This document shows, piece after piece, positions 46,193 to 56,518 of a DNA stretch of 64,000 nucleotides. The notes beneath the pieces were generated by a model. That model worked only from the letters and a program-made list of their open reading frames with translations, did no database searches and was not told the origin of the DNA. The position numbers and the translations under genes are program-made. Source of the DNA: Candidatus Nanopelagicales bacterium (GTDB lineage: Bacteria; Actinomycetota; Actinomycetes; S36-B12); assembly GCA_018402235.1 (NCBI GenBank), contig JAGYJJ010000004.1:1-64000 (forward strand). The letters are read 5' to 3'. Numbering within the stretch: the first letter of the stretch is position 1; each line of letters opens with the position of its first letter.

Positions 46193-48462
46193 CCAGAGGC
46201 GAATCGACCTTCCGGGGGATCGCGATCTTCGCGGCTGTCTGGCAGGGGCTTTGGCTCGCGGGCGATGGGAATTTGCGTCAGATCGTCACATCGAATCCAG
46301 GAGATCTGGCCGTGATCGCCCTGCTGATCTCGATGGCGGCTTGGCTGATGCTGTGGCTCTCGCTATTTGGACCATGGCGAAGCCTCCGGCGCCTGCGCTT
46401 GTTCCAAGTGGTGTCCATGGTGTTCGTAGTTCTTGCCGGCCTGATCTTGATGACGGAAACGTCGGCGGTTGGGGAAGACGGCTGGTACGTGGGTGCCTCT
46501 GTGGTGAACCTCGGGGTTGGCTTGGCGGGCATTTACCTCACCAGGCGCTGGGCTATTCCTTTAGTGATCGCGATCGTCACCCTCCAAACGGCGGTAGTGG
46601 TTTTCGTCCATGCGCGCGGCGACGACCCGTGGCCGCTGGAGGTGGACCTCGTCTATCCCTTCTACGCATTAGCGCTGGGGCTGGCAAGTGTTGCTGCTCG
46701 CCACGCACTCATGGCCTCCGCACTCCGACAAGATGACGTGGAGCGTCAACTCACTCGTCAAGAGCAGGTCCGGGCTGCAACTGAGCTGACCGGAGAAACG
46801 CTGGCTTCTGCTGAAACGCGCTTGCACGAAACCGTGTTGAACACGTTGACCGCGATCGTTCGAGGTGGCTTGGGAGACAATGAACTAACCCGAGCGAGGT
46901 TGCGCGAACGTGCCCGAGAGTCCGCAGATGTATTGACGTCCATCGCCCAGGGATCCGACATGTCTGCGCGGTGGGACGGCGATCTACGAATCGATCTCGC
47001 TGGAATCGTGGTTGATCTTGAAGGCAGCCAAATCAACGTTGAGTGGGACGGAGTACTGGATCTGGATCCGTTCCACGGTCAGATAGACCAGGCAACCTTT
47101 GCCGCTGTCGGTACGGCCGTTCGAGAGTCGCTGATCAATGTCCTGCGTCATTCTGGGGCATCCAAGGTTCGGATTGCAGGAGATATTCGAACAGCGGTGG
47201 ATGGCAGCTGGTGGCGCATCCGGATTCGAGATGATGGTCGTGGCTTTGACATTAAGGACCGCGGGTTCGGGTTGCGCACGGTCGTGGAAGATGGAATACG
47301 CGGTTGCGGTGGTCGAGTCTCGATCAAGTCGGGAACAAACACCGTGGTCACGTTGGAGATTCCCGTACGAAGACTCTCAGCCACAGAAGTAACTCCTTTT
47401 GGAGGCATACTGCAAGCCATCGCCTTGCCGGTTGTGGCGGCTTTCACGGCATTGACCTTCTACACCATCGGCGCTACCTGGCAATACGTCGATTCTGAGC
47501 TGCTCAATACCGTGATCGCCGGTGTCTTCGTGGGCCTGGTAACGGTCGTTTTGATTGCCGTGCGTGATGAGAAGCGCGAACTCATGCCCTGGTGGGCGGT
47601 GCTCACAGTCTTGGTGGGTGTTCCGGTGATGACGAATCTGGAACGGCTCGTGGTGTCGACACCCATCCCTACGGGGGATTGGAGCGGTGAGGCGGGTGCG
47701 TCACTGATCTTCGTGATCGTGGCCACCGGACCCAGGTGGGTCGCACCGGCAGCGGCGGTGTCCTGGTTCATCGCCCAGGAACTCGAGTGGATCGAACTGA
47801 CGCAACCGGGGATGTTCGTGATACTCATTGCGGCGCTCTTGGGATGGCAACTTCGCCAAGGACAGGCGCGCGTTGAGTTCATGGACACAGAGGTGAGCCA
47901 GCAGCGCTCGGCGCTCGTTGCATCGCAACGCAGGCTCGTTCAGGCGCGCACTCGCTACCAGGACGTCGACACGTCAGGGCTTGTCGCACTCTTGGAGGGC
48001 ATAGCCCACGGAAACGTCGATCCAAGTGCAAGCGTCGTTCGCGCCATGTGTGCCCGAGAGGAGCGAATGATTCGTTCGGTGCTACGCCTGCATCCGGAGG
48101 CAGTGACCAGCCATCGAGACCTGGTGGCGCTAGCGGCCACCGCCCGCGATTGCGACGTTGATCTTTCGATCGCGATCGTCGAGGACATCCCCAAGGATGC
48201 CGCATTGACCACCCTCGAGGATGCTCGTTTTCTCATCAGGCAGGCGCGACCCCACTCACAGGCCCGGGCGAGTATCACTCGCGACACCGGTGGATGCACC
48301 TTCCGACTGGTGGTGCAGATCGGACCCGAGGGCCTGCGATCCCTTCCGGCCCCGGCCGAGGTTTTGGACGAGGCGGAGGGTTTGGTAATTATCGAAGAGG
48401 AATGCAGATCAGTGCCAAATGTGGTTGCCACTTCCGTCAGTGGCCAAGATGCGCAACGATGA
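46189..48462 (+). CDS. Membrane sensor histidine kinase with tandem kinase-like halves
   Basis: GTG at 46189 overlaps the upstream stop (GTGA) and gives 757 residues. The first half has six membrane helices, a helix with AETRLHETVLNTLTAIVRGG (His phospho-acceptor) and an ATPase domain (ESLINVLRHSGASKVRIAG, IRDDGRGFDIKDRGFGLRTV). The second half has another set of helices (about 405-560), then a coiled segment (SQQRSALVASQRRLVQARTR) and a degenerate kinase-like region with no clear N or G boxes. The kinase at 4254 mirrors this: its first half is degenerate, the second active. The regulator gene follows. Confidence 0.82.
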   Translation: MTRGESTFRGIAIFAAVWQGLWLAGDGNLRQIVTSNPGDLAVIALLISMAAWLMLWLSLFGPWRSLRRLRLFQVVSMVFVVLAGLILMTETSAVGEDGWYVGASVVNLGVGLAGIYLTRRWAIPLVIAIVTLQTAVVVFVHARGDDPWPLEVDLVYPFYALALGLASVAARHALMASALRQDDVERQLTRQEQVRAATELTGETLASAETRLHETVLNTLTAIVRGGLGDNELTRARLRERARESADVLTSIAQGSDMSARWDGDLRIDLAGIVVDLEGSQINVEWDGVLDLDPFHGQIDQATFAAVGTAVRESLINVLRHSGASKVRIAGDIRTAVDGSWWRIRIRDDGRGFDIKDRGFGLRTVVEDGIRGCGGRVSIKSGTNTVVTLEIPVRRLSATEVTPFGGILQAIALPVVAAFTALTFYTIGATWQYVDSELLNTVIAGVFVGLVTVVLIAVRDEKRELMPWWAVLTVLVGVPVMTNLERLVVSTPIPTGDWSGEAGASLIFVIVATGPRWVAPAAAVSWFIAQELEWIELTQPGMFVILIAALLGWQLRQGQARVEFMDTEVSQQRSALVASQRRLVQARTRYQDVDTSGLVALLEGIAHGNVDPSASVVRAMCAREERMIRSVLRLHPEAVTSHRDLVALAATARDCDVDLSIAIVEDIPKDAALTTLEDARFLIRQARPHSQARASITRDTGGCTFRLVVQIGPEGLRSLPAPAEVLDEAEGLVIIEEECRSVPNVVATSVSGQDAQR

Positions 48463-48466
48463 GGCT

Positions 48467-49118
48467 ATGTCCGATGACGTGGTAAGGACCTTGTCTATCG
48501 GCATCGTCGACGATCATGAACTTGTGCGTCAAGGTTTGCAGTCCTTGCTGGCAGATGCATCGAACGGTCACGTGGTGGCGGACATCGTCTACTGCGGCGC
48601 AGACTCCCCAGGCGTGCGTACGCAAGAACCCCGATGTGGCGCTGCTTGATGTGGATCTGGGACAAACTGCACCGAAGGTCAAGGACTCGGTCGAGTCCTT
48701 CGTCGAAGCCGGAATCGCGGTCTTACTGATCAGCGCTTACGACGATGCCCGGTCGATTCGGGCCGGGCTGAGCGCCGGAGCGTTGGGCTTTGTTCCTAAA
48801 CGAGTGTCGATGGATGTGCTCGTCGAGGCGCTGCGCACCGTGGCGCGAGATGAGTTGTATCTGTCCGTCGACTTAGCCTCGATTCTGTCGGCGGCCGTGG
48901 AGACCCCGGACTTGAGTCCACGTGAAGCAGATACCTTGCGCCTGTACGCCTCGGGACTGTCGATGGTGGCGGTGGCTCGCAAGATGGGTATCTCCCCACA
49001 CACCGCCAAGGAGTACCTCGACCGCGTCCGGACCAAATATGCCGCTGTTGGGCGCACCGCGCGAACGCGAACCGAGCTCTATGCCGCGGCGCGAACCGAC
49101 GGAATCATCGATAAATAG
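48467..49118 (+). CDS. LuxR/NarL-type response regulator (frame-disrupted)
   Basis: The receiver opens in one frame (RTLSIGIVDDHELVRQGLQS, LLADASNGHVVADIVYCG) and continues in another (NPDVALLDVDLGQTAPKVKD with the phospho-acceptor Asp, LLISAYDDARS, FVPKRVSMDVLVEAL). One extra base near 48605-48625 explains the break. The span of 652 nt minus one gives 216 residues, normal for NarL-type regulators. The C-terminal HTH is LSPREADTLRLYASGLSMVA with VARKMGISPHTAKEYL. The ATG lies four bases after the kinase stop. The pair probably autoregulates or controls lipid or amino-acid export genes next to it, but no site is seen. Confidence 0.85.
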
Positions 49119-49136
49119 CGCCTAAGTTCGGTGTTT

Positions 49137-49225
49137 GTCCCCCCAATTGGGGACGGAATGTCCTGGTTAAACAACCCATGCCCCGACACCATGGTTTCGC
49201 CGGCGGCTGCGGGGGAGTCGCCGGC
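49137..49225. terminator. Two hairpins between convergent regulator and GNAT genes
   Basis: GTCCCC-CCAATT-GGGGAC at 49137-49154 and GCCGGCG...CGCCGGC at 49199-49225 are perfect short stems in a convergent intergenic region, where a two-way terminator is expected. Neither has a T-run, which is common in high-GC actinobacteria. Confidence 0.5.
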
Positions 49226-49242
49226 AAAGGTATGCACGGGAC

Positions 49243-49782
49243 CTAAACAGCCGCGCTGAGGCGCACTTGGCGAACAGTGAGGTCTCCCGGTCCCCAACCC
49301 TCGTCAAGTTGCACCGTCCGATGCGCACTATCGGGAGCAAATCCAGCGTCTTGGAGTACAAAGCGTCGAGATTCATCCTCGGGTGCGATCCAGATGTTCA
49401 AAGCCGAAGCGCTGATCGATCGTGCGTGGTCGGCGAGGGCCGTCAACAAACGACTGCCGTGGCCATGTCCGCGATGATCGGGAAGTACCTCCCAGGCCAC
49501 GATCTCCAACTCACCGACCTGGGCGTCGGGATCTTGCGATGGCGCGAGCGCGGCAAAACCCACCACGTCGCTTTCGTGTGTCGCAACAAGGAGTCGGTAG
49601 CCAGGCCCTGGTGGCGCGATCACCGCACGCGTCCACTGCATCTCCGGATCACTCGCCTTCACCGCGGCGAAGAACTCCGGGGGCCAGGAGTAATCGTTGG
49701 CCCAACACGCTGCCTGGATTGCCGCCACGGATGAGGCATCTGCAGCCGTTGCCTCGCGAACGAAACCAGCATGGTCGGCCAT
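49243..49782 (-). CDS. GNAT-family N-acetyltransferase
   Basis: The 179-residue product from ATG 49782 opens MADHAGFVREATAADASSVA, the first GNAT helix. LEIVAWEVLPDHRGHGHGSR is the acetyl-CoA loop (Q/RxxGxG/A type), and IWIAPEDESRRFVLQDAGFA the final helix. Substrate is unknown. An upstream in-frame extension to 49878 would translate the short tandem repeat in the promoter region (RDTH repeats) and is rejected. It diverges from thyX. Confidence 0.85.
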   Translation of the reverse strand: MADHAGFVREATAADASSVAAIQAACWANDYSWPPEFFAAVKASDPEMQWTRAVIAPPGPGYRLLVATHESDVVGFAALAPSQDPDAQVGELEIVAWEVLPDHRGHGHGSRLLTALADHARSISASALNIWIAPEDESRRFVLQDAGFAPDSAHRTVQLDEGWGPGDLTVRQVRLSAAV

Positions 49783-49790
49783 GGCTCCAT

Positions 49791-49845
49791 TGTGTCGCGG
49801 ATGTGTGTCGCGGATGTGTGTGTCGCGGATATGTGTGTCGCGGAT
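49791..49845. repeat. Tandem repeat in thyX / GNAT promoter region
   Basis: Four imperfect copies of TGTGTCGCGGAT(G/A), spaced 13-17 bases apart, fill the divergent spacer and end about ten bases before the thyX start. The copies could hold repeated regulator sites, or reflect slippage typical of this genome. Confidence 0.85.
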
Positions 49846-49856
49846 AAGGTTTGACC

Positions 49857-50588
49857 GTGACATCCGATGCCAGCACACAGATTGAGTTCCGTAGCGATGT
49901 GACCGTCGAATTGGTGCGCGCCAGCGCGCAGGATGCGGATGTTGTCTTCGCGGCCCGAGTCTCGACGGTGGGTGAGGCGAGCGTCGATGATGTTGACGCC
50001 GACGCCGAGCGATCCACCGGATTGATCCGCTACCTGATGCGCGAGCGGCACGGCAGCCCGTTTGAGCACAACTCCATGACGTTCTTCGTTCAAGCGCCCA
50101 TATTTGTCTGGCGCGAGCACATGCGTCATCGCATTGCCAGCTACAACGAAGAGTCCGGTCGCTATCGGGAGTTACGTCCAGTCTTCTACGTCCCAGATCG
50201 TGACCGGGCGATCGTTCAGGCGGGCAAGCCGGGTGCCTATGAGTTCCATCAGGGCAGCCCTGAGCAATACGACCTCATCGAGAGCGCCGTCCGTGAATCG
50301 TGCGACGTGGCGTATGCGCAGTACCAGCGGATGCTCGATGCTGGCGTTGCGCGTGAGGTGGCCCGCATGGTTTTGCCGGTCACTATCTATTCGTCCGCGT
50401 ACGTAACGATGAACGCTCGATCGTTGATGAACTTTTTGTCGCTGCGTCGCAAGTCTGAGGGGTCGACCTACCCGAGCTACCCGCAACGGGAGATCGAGAT
50501 GGTCGCGGAGGAGTATGAGGAACACTTCGCCCGTTTGATGCCCATTACCCACGAAGCCTTTGTCGCTGCTGGCCGAGTTGCCCCCTAG
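49857..50588 (+). CDS. thyX: FAD-dependent thymidylate synthase
   Basis: ThyX makes dTMP from dUMP with FAD, methylene-THF and NADPH. The ThyX motif RHR-x7-8-S is plain (REHMRHRIASYNEESGRYRE), with HGSPFEHNSMTFFVQAPIFV before it and MNARSLMNFLSLRRK after it. The 243-residue form is normal. GTG at 49857 is preceded by AAGG at seven bases; a TTG six bases further up is an alternative. dapA and rnj follow with short spacing, a stable actinobacterial order. Confidence 0.95.
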   Translation: MTSDASTQIEFRSDVTVELVRASAQDADVVFAARVSTVGEASVDDVDADAERSTGLIRYLMRERHGSPFEHNSMTFFVQAPIFVWREHMRHRIASYNEESGRYRELRPVFYVPDRDRAIVQAGKPGAYEFHQGSPEQYDLIESAVRESCDVAYAQYQRMLDAGVAREVARMVLPVTIYSSAYVTMNARSLMNFLSLRRKSEGSTYPSYPQREIEMVAEEYEEHFARLMPITHEAFVAAGRVAP

Positions 50589-50608
50589 CGGGCGCTAACC
50601 TGATAGTC

Positions 50609-51529
50609 ATGTCAGCGAACAATCTCGCCAGTCCGCGGCCGGCGCCTTTTGGAAACATGCTGACGGCGATGATCACCCCGTTCACCGCGGAGGGGGCGCA
50701 GGACATCGACGGAGCGCAGACCCTCGCCTCGTATCTGGTGGATCAACTCGGGCACGACGGTTTGGTGGTGAATGGGACCACAGGGGAATCGGCAACGAAA
50801 ACCGATGCAGAAGACAAAGACTTAGTGCGGGCTGTGGTGGAGGCGGTAGGCGATCGGGCGTGGGTGGTGGCAGGTGTTGGCACGAACGACACTGCCCACT
50901 CGATCGAGAGCGCCAAGTCGGCAGCAAAGGTTGGAGCCCACGGTCTGATGGCGGTAGCGCCGTATTACAACCGGCCACCCCAGGTGGGGTTGATAGCCCA
51001 CTTCCACGCCATCGCGGACGCCACGGATCTTCCACTTCTCACATACGACATCCCCAAGCGCACGGGTGTGGCGATTGAAACCGAGACTTTGGTGCGTATC
51101 GCTGAACACCCGCGGATCGTTGCCAACAAAGACGCCAAGGGCGACCTCGACGCAACGCAGTGGGCTATGGCTCGAACCGACATCGGCTGGTATTGCGGTG
51201 ATGACATTCTCAATTTGCCCATGCTCGTGTTGGGGGCATCGGGCATGATCTCGGTTGTTGGGCATGTGGTCGGCGATCGACTGAAGGCGATGGCCAGCGC
51301 CTTGTGGTCGGGGGATGTAGCGGCGGCCCGGGAGATTAACGCCGAGTTGCTTCCGGTCTATACGGGGATGTTCCGCACCCAGGGTGTGATCTTGACCAAA
51401 GCAGCCTTACGTTTGCAAGGACTGCCTGCAGGACCGGTCCGACTTCCCTTGGTCGATGCCACGCCCGAACAACAAGCGCAATTGCGTATCGACCTTGCCG
51501 GGGTTCGTGGCTTCGGTGGCGTGAACTAG
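50609..51529 (+). CDS. dapA: 4-hydroxy-tetrahydrodipicolinate synthase
   Basis: DapA condenses pyruvate and aspartate semialdehyde, the first step unique to lysine/DAP. The TIM-barrel protein (306 residues) has VVNGTTGESATKTDAEDKDL, VAPYYNRPPQVGLIAHFHAI and the Schiff-base Lys174 in RIVANKDAKGD, with YCGDDILNLPMLVLGASGMI near the end. ATG follows thyX by 20 bases; the stop overlaps the rnj GTG by one base. Confidence 0.96.
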   Translation: MSANNLASPRPAPFGNMLTAMITPFTAEGAQDIDGAQTLASYLVDQLGHDGLVVNGTTGESATKTDAEDKDLVRAVVEAVGDRAWVVAGVGTNDTAHSIESAKSAAKVGAHGLMAVAPYYNRPPQVGLIAHFHAIADATDLPLLTYDIPKRTGVAIETETLVRIAEHPRIVANKDAKGDLDATQWAMARTDIGWYCGDDILNLPMLVLGASGMISVVGHVVGDRLKAMASALWSGDVAAAREINAELLPVYTGMFRTQGVILTKAALRLQGLPAGPVRLPLVDATPEQQAQLRIDLAGVRGFGGVN

Positions 51530-53214
51530 TGCACCACGACAACATCCCCGCCGCCGCCGAGCTCGCCCCCGGAGTAGTGCGCATCCTGCCCGTGGGTGGC
51601 CTGGGGGAAATCGGCCGGAACATGGCGGTGTTCGAACTGGACTCTTCGCTGCTGGTCTTGGACTGCGGGGTGCTGTTCCCCGAAGAGTCCCAACCTGGAG
51701 TCGATCTGATCTTGCCGGACTTCACGCCGGTCGCCGATCGACTCCAAGCGATTGCGGCCATCGTCTTGACGCATGGTCACGAAGACCACATCGGGGCCGT
51801 GCCCTACCTCCTGCGGTTGCGACCAGATATTCCCGTCTACGGCAGCAAACTCACGTTGGCGTTCTTGCAGGCGAAGCTGACCGAACACCGCATCAAGGCC
51901 ACATTGCATGAAGTCACCGATGGCGAACACGTATCAGTCGGTCCGTTCGGCTTGGAGTTCCTTGCGGTCAATCACTCCATTCCCGATGCGATGGCTGTGG
52001 CGATCCGCACCTCTGCCGGCACGATCTTGCACACCGGTGATTTCAAGGTCGATCAGTTGCCCCTTGATGGTCGCGTGACCGATCTGAACGGATTCGCCCG
52101 GCTAGGTGATGAGGGCGTGGACATCCTTATGGTCGATTCCACGAACGCCGAGGTCCCGGGCTTCATACCCAGCGAGCGCGACATCATCCCGGTCCTCGAC
52201 ACGGTGTTTGCAAAAGCCCAAGGTCGAGTGATCGTTGCATCCTTCGCATCACATGTTCATCGCATCCAGCAGATCATCAACATGGCGGTAGCGCATCGAC
52301 GCAAGGTTGCCTTCGTCGGTCGATCCATGGTTCGGAACATGCATATCGCTCGAGATCTCGGCTACCTGTCGATTCCGGCGGGCACGTTGGTTTCGGCGGA
52401 TGATCTTAAAGACCTACCGGACGACAAAGCGGTGTTGATCTGCACTGGATCCCAAGGTGAACCGATGGCGGTGCTGTCGCGGATCGCTAATCGTGATCAC
52501 GCTATCTCCGTTGGACCCTCCGACACCGTGGTGCTGGCGTCGTCGTTAATTCCCGGAAATGAGACCGCGGTCAATCGCGTCATAAACGGATTGACTCGAC
52601 TGGGCGCAGCCGTGGTGCACAAGGGCAACGCGCTTGTCCATGTTTCAGGACACGCATCCGCAGGAGAACTGCGATTCGTTTACAACATCGTGAAGCCTCG
52701 CTACGTATTACCCGTGCACGGCGAGTGGCGGCATCTGGTCGCGAATGCCAAGGTGGCCGAAAGCGTGGGCATCGATCCTCGACGCATCCTGCTCATCGAC
52801 GATGGCGTGACGGTCGATCTTGATGACCACCGTGCTGTGGTGAGTGGTTACACACCGGTGGGCTACGTCTATGTCGATGGCTCCAGCGTGGGCGATCTGA
52901 CCGAGGCATCGTTGAAAGACCGTCGGGTGCTGGGCGAAGAGGGCTTCATTTCGATTGTGGCCGTGGTCGACACCGTTGCCGGCACCGTGGTGGCTGGTCC
53001 GGAGATTCACGAGCGCGGCTTCGGCGAAGAGGTGCTTGCCGTTGGGATCGATGACGTGACGGCCCAGGTGCGTGCAGTTTTGGAGCAGGCCCTGGCCGAT
53101 GGCATCGAGGATGTCCATGACCTGCAGCAGCGGATGCGCCGGGTTGTGGGCAAATGGGTCAACGCCACCCATCGGCGGCGCCCGATGATCGTGCCCGTTG
53201 TGGTTGAGGCGTAA
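51529..53214 (+). CDS. rnj: Ribonuclease J
   Basis: RNase J is a metallo-beta-lactamase-fold endo/5'-exoribonuclease in RNA decay and rRNA maturation. The 561-residue protein starts GTG, with an N-terminal VRILPVGGLGEIGRNMAVFE. The zinc motif is VLTHGHEDHIGAVPYLL, followed by VNHSIPDAMA, HTGDFKVDQLPLDG and LMVDSTNAEVPGF. The beta-CASP domain has VIVASFASHVHRIQQIIN and VLICTGSQGEPMAVLSRIAN; the late His motif is LVHVSGHASAGELR and LPVHGEWRHL. It lies directly after dapA, the usual order. Confidence 0.96.
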   Translation: MHHDNIPAAAELAPGVVRILPVGGLGEIGRNMAVFELDSSLLVLDCGVLFPEESQPGVDLILPDFTPVADRLQAIAAIVLTHGHEDHIGAVPYLLRLRPDIPVYGSKLTLAFLQAKLTEHRIKATLHEVTDGEHVSVGPFGLEFLAVNHSIPDAMAVAIRTSAGTILHTGDFKVDQLPLDGRVTDLNGFARLGDEGVDILMVDSTNAEVPGFIPSERDIIPVLDTVFAKAQGRVIVASFASHVHRIQQIINMAVAHRRKVAFVGRSMVRNMHIARDLGYLSIPAGTLVSADDLKDLPDDKAVLICTGSQGEPMAVLSRIANRDHAISVGPSDTVVLASSLIPGNETAVNRVINGLTRLGAAVVHKGNALVHVSGHASAGELRFVYNIVKPRYVLPVHGEWRHLVANAKVAESVGIDPRRILLIDDGVTVDLDDHRAVVSGYTPVGYVYVDGSSVGDLTEASLKDRRVLGEEGFISIVAVVDTVAGTVVAGPEIHERGFGEEVLAVGIDDVTAQVRAVLEQALADGIEDVHDLQQRMRRVVGKWVNATHRRRPMIVPVVVEA

Positions 53215-53242
53215 GCCTCGTCGGCCCATGAGGTTCATCGCC

Positions 53243-53330
53243 AACCCCTCCCCCCGATGCGGTGTCAGACGTTGGGGCGACACGCCGGGCGGACACCCCA
53301 ACGTCTGACACCGAAACGGGGAGGGGTGTT
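53243..53330. repeat. Palindromic element 1 (rnj-ftsK spacer)
   Basis: An inverted repeat with arms of about 35 bases lies between rnj and ftsK. The inner 17-18 bases of each arm, from CGGTGTCAG through ACGTTGGGG, pair perfectly. The outer part (CCCGATGC against GAAACGGGG) pairs with mismatches. An 18-base GC-rich centre closes the hairpin. Outer-arm sequence is shared with the element at 58993. Confidence 0.92.
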
Positions 53331-53380
53331 GCGCGTGTGACTGCTGGGTTTTGAGTGATTTGCCCGATAGCCTGCCCGCC

Positions 53381-56153
53381 ATGGCGTCTCGTACGTCCGC
53401 TTCCCCACGTACTTCCCGTGCGCGCTCGGCAAGCGGCTCCCGGTCCACCCGTTCTTCGGCGCGCCCCGCGCGCTGCCTCGCGTGCTTCCGGGGGCTCCTC
53501 ACGCGGGGCGAAGAAGTCCCGATCCGGCTCGGGTCGTTCATCGACCAAGCGAACTACTCGTAAGCCCGCGCGCAAACCCGCGCGCAAACCCGCGCGTGGA
53601 TCTGGCCGGCCAGGTCTGCTCTCGCGCAGCATCGCTGGCATCGGGCGTGGGCTGATGGCGCTATGGGGCACTTTGGCGCTGGTTGTGGGAACGGTGGCTC
53701 GCGGTATCGGGCGCGGTGCTCGCGACCTCGATCCCGAACACCGACGCGATGGTCTCGGGCTCGCCCTGATAGCGGGCGCGGTGATCGTCGCGGCCGCAAC
53801 GTGGTTCCAGGTCGATGGTTGGTTCATTGCCTGGTCGGGAGCGATTGCTACGACGCTCCTTGGCACGTTGGCGTGGTTGGCGCCTGTCTGCTTCGTTGCG
53901 TTGGCCTGGCGTTACTTACGCCACCCGGACCAAAACGCCACCACCGGCCGCCTGATGATCGGTGCTGGTGCGGTCATCGTTGGCGTTGTTGGCATCTGGC
54001 ACCTCACCCAGGACCACCCAACACCTTCCAGTGGCGGCGAAGCCATGGACGCAGCTGGTGGTCTTGTCGGCTGGATCGGCACTGCTCCGGTAGTGGCCGC
54101 GGTCGGCCCGATCGTCAGCGGCATCGTTTTGGCTCTTGTTGTTTTCTTCGGAATTTTGGTGGTCACGGGTACTTCGGTGCAGGCCCTACGTGGATACGTG
54201 GTGGGTTGGTGGCAGTCGGTGCGCGGAGCGGCCACGTTGCTTGTGCCACCGGATCCGCGCGATCTTGAAAACGCCGACGAGGCAGAAGATGCGCAGTTGG
54301 AACTCCCCGGTCACGGCCAGGAGTTGATGGACGATTTCATTAGCGCCGAGCTAGCCGAATCAAACCTGCCGGATCTGCGTGATGCCGATGTCCTTCGCGA
54401 TACGCCCCTCGTGGGGGACGAGCCTTTTGCTACGCCGCTGGCATTAGACGAGGAACGACCCGCGGCAGGATTGCTCGTCCCGGCGGGAGCGATCGCCGAT
54501 GATGACCAGCCAACGGATGTCATTGCAGTAGTTGGACCGAACGACGACACCCAAGCGCTCGTTCCGGTAACGGTCGATGGCGACGACACTGTGACGCTGG
54601 TGGCCATCGCCGATTCCCGTCCACCGGTGGAACCGGCTATTGATCCGATCCCGGAGGGTTCACCCACCCAGGTGCCGGTGATGGTCAGCGGCCGCTACGG
54701 CCTGCCGAAGGCAGAGCTTTTGAAAGCTGGAGCAAGCCACAAGAAGGCGACACCCGTCAACGATCAGGTGGTCAAGGCGCTGCGGGAAGTGTTGGACCAG
54801 TTCGGTATCGACGCTGTGGTGTCGGGATTCCTGCGCGGGCCGACGGTCACTCGCTACGAGATCGAACTTGGGCCGAGTGTGAAGGTGGAGCGCGTTACCG
54901 CATTGAGCAAGAACATCGCATACGCCGTCGCAAGTGCAGACGTACGGATCCTCAGCCCGATACCGGGCAAGAAGGCCATTGGTATCGAAATCCCCAACAC
55001 CGATCGCGAGCTCGTGGCAGTGGGCGATGTGCTGCGAAGTTCGCCCGCGGCAGTCGACCAGCATCCGATGGTGGTTGCCCTCGGCAAAGACGTCGAAGGC
55101 GAGTTCGTAGTTGCAAACCTTGCCAAGATGCCCCACATCCTGGTCGCGGGTGCGACCGGAGCCGGCAAGTCCAGTTGCATCAACTCACTGATCACATCGA
55201 TCTTGATGCGTGCCACACCGGACGAGGTGCGGATGATCCTCGTTGACCCCAAGCGCGTGGAATTGAGCATCTATGAAGGGGTGCCGCACCTGATCACGCC
55301 GATCATCACTAACCCGAAGAAGGCGGCGGATGCTCTGCAGTGGGTTGTGGCGGAGATGGACAGGCGCTACGACGATCTTGCGCATTTCGGATTCCGTCAT
55401 GTTGACGACTTCAACGCAGCGGTTCGCGCGGGCAAGGTAAAGCCTCCCGCGGGAAGTCAGCGCGTGTTGCGTCCGTACCCGTATTTGTTGGTGATCGTGG
55501 ACGAACTTGCTGATCTGATGATGGTTGCCCCGCGCGATGTCGAGGACTCGATCGTGCGCATCACCCAACTTGCTCGCGCCGCGGGCATCCACCTGGTTCT
55601 AGCAACCCAGCGCCCGAGCGTGGACGTGGTGACCGGCTTGATCAAAGCCAACGTCCCTTCTCGGCTTGCCTTCGCAACCTCGAGCCTGGCTGACTCGCGG
55701 GTGATCTTGGATCAGCCGGGTGCGGAGAAACTGGTCGGACAAGGTGATGGGTTGTTCTTGCCGATGGGTGCGAACAAGGCGGTGCGCATCCAAGGTGCTT
55801 TCGTCGCAGAAAAGGAAATTCGCGGAATCGTCCAGCACTGTAAGGACCAAGCACAGGCGCGCTATCTGACGGAGGTCACATCCCCCGCAGCGGCCAAGAA
55901 AGAGATCGACGAGGACATCGGCGATGACCTCGACGTCTTATTGCAAGCGGTGGAACTCGTTGTGGGTACCCAGTTCGGATCCACATCGATGCTGCAACGC
56001 AAACTCCGGGTGGGGTTTGCCAAAGCGGGCCGGCTGATGGACTTGATGGAGTCCCGAGGAGTGGTGGGTCCCAGTGAAGGTTCGAAGGCACGTGAGGTTC
56101 TCGTGAAGGCAGATGATCTACCGGGAGTTCTCGTCAGCATCCGCGGAAATTAG
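53381..56153 (+). CDS. ftsK: DNA translocase FtsK (one frame break)
   Basis: FtsK pumps chromosome ends through the division septum. The N-terminus begins at ATG 53381 (MASRTSASPRTSRARSASGS) as a basic, Ser/Arg-rich tail. Near 53450-53490 the frame changes, and the text continues as GGSSRGAKKSRSG and KPARKPARKPARG. Four membrane helices follow (about 85-235), then an acidic linker, then the motor: LVAGATGAGKSSCINSLITS (Walker A), LLVIVDELADLMMVAPRDVE (Walker B), LATQRPSVDVVTGLIKANVP and the gamma domain at the end. The span of 2773 nt fits one extra base and 923 residues. A TGG-rich segment of 12-bp repeats sits in the tail. Confidence 0.94.
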
Positions 56154-56188
56154 ACCGGTTGTCGTGCGTGGGCCCGCTGTGACATGTC

Positions 56189-56485
56189 ATGGAAAATGGG
56201 CCTTGCGCCGCGGGGACAAGCCTGGAAGCCTTCGCACAGGAACTCCAGGATCGGGGAGCGAGCGTGGTCGGTGAGCACATAGCTGCTGCCAGGATCGCGC
56301 GTGGCCTATCTATTGATGATGTGGCAACGGCTACGAAACTGCGATCGCTCATCATCGAGGCAATTGAAGCTGGCGATTACTCGGTCTCGGGCGGGGAGGC
56401 CTATCTGATCGGACACCTGCGAATGATCGCGGAGGTGGTGGGGCTCGACGGCGACGATCTCATCGACGAGTACCGAGGTCGCTAG
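56189..56485 (+). CDS. Small RodZ-type HTH protein
   Basis: The 98-residue product carries the RodZ/HTH_25 motif: GEHIAAARIARGLSIDDVAT, ATKLRSLIIEAIEAGDYSV and EAYLIGHLRMIAEVVGLDGD. Usual RodZ relatives here have a membrane helix and a DUF4115 domain afterwards; this one stops after the HTH with no membrane part. It follows ftsK and precedes rimO as its longer relatives do, so it may be a reduced form. The first 25 residues are poorly conserved; GTG at about 56264 is an alternative start. Confidence 0.75.
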   Translation: MENGPCAAGTSLEAFAQELQDRGASVVGEHIAAARIARGLSIDDVATATKLRSLIIEAIEAGDYSVSGGEAYLIGHLRMIAEVVGLDGDDLIDEYRGR

Positions 56486-56518
56486 CAACTCCATTCGGTC
56501 GGTCCGTAGGCTCAGGAC

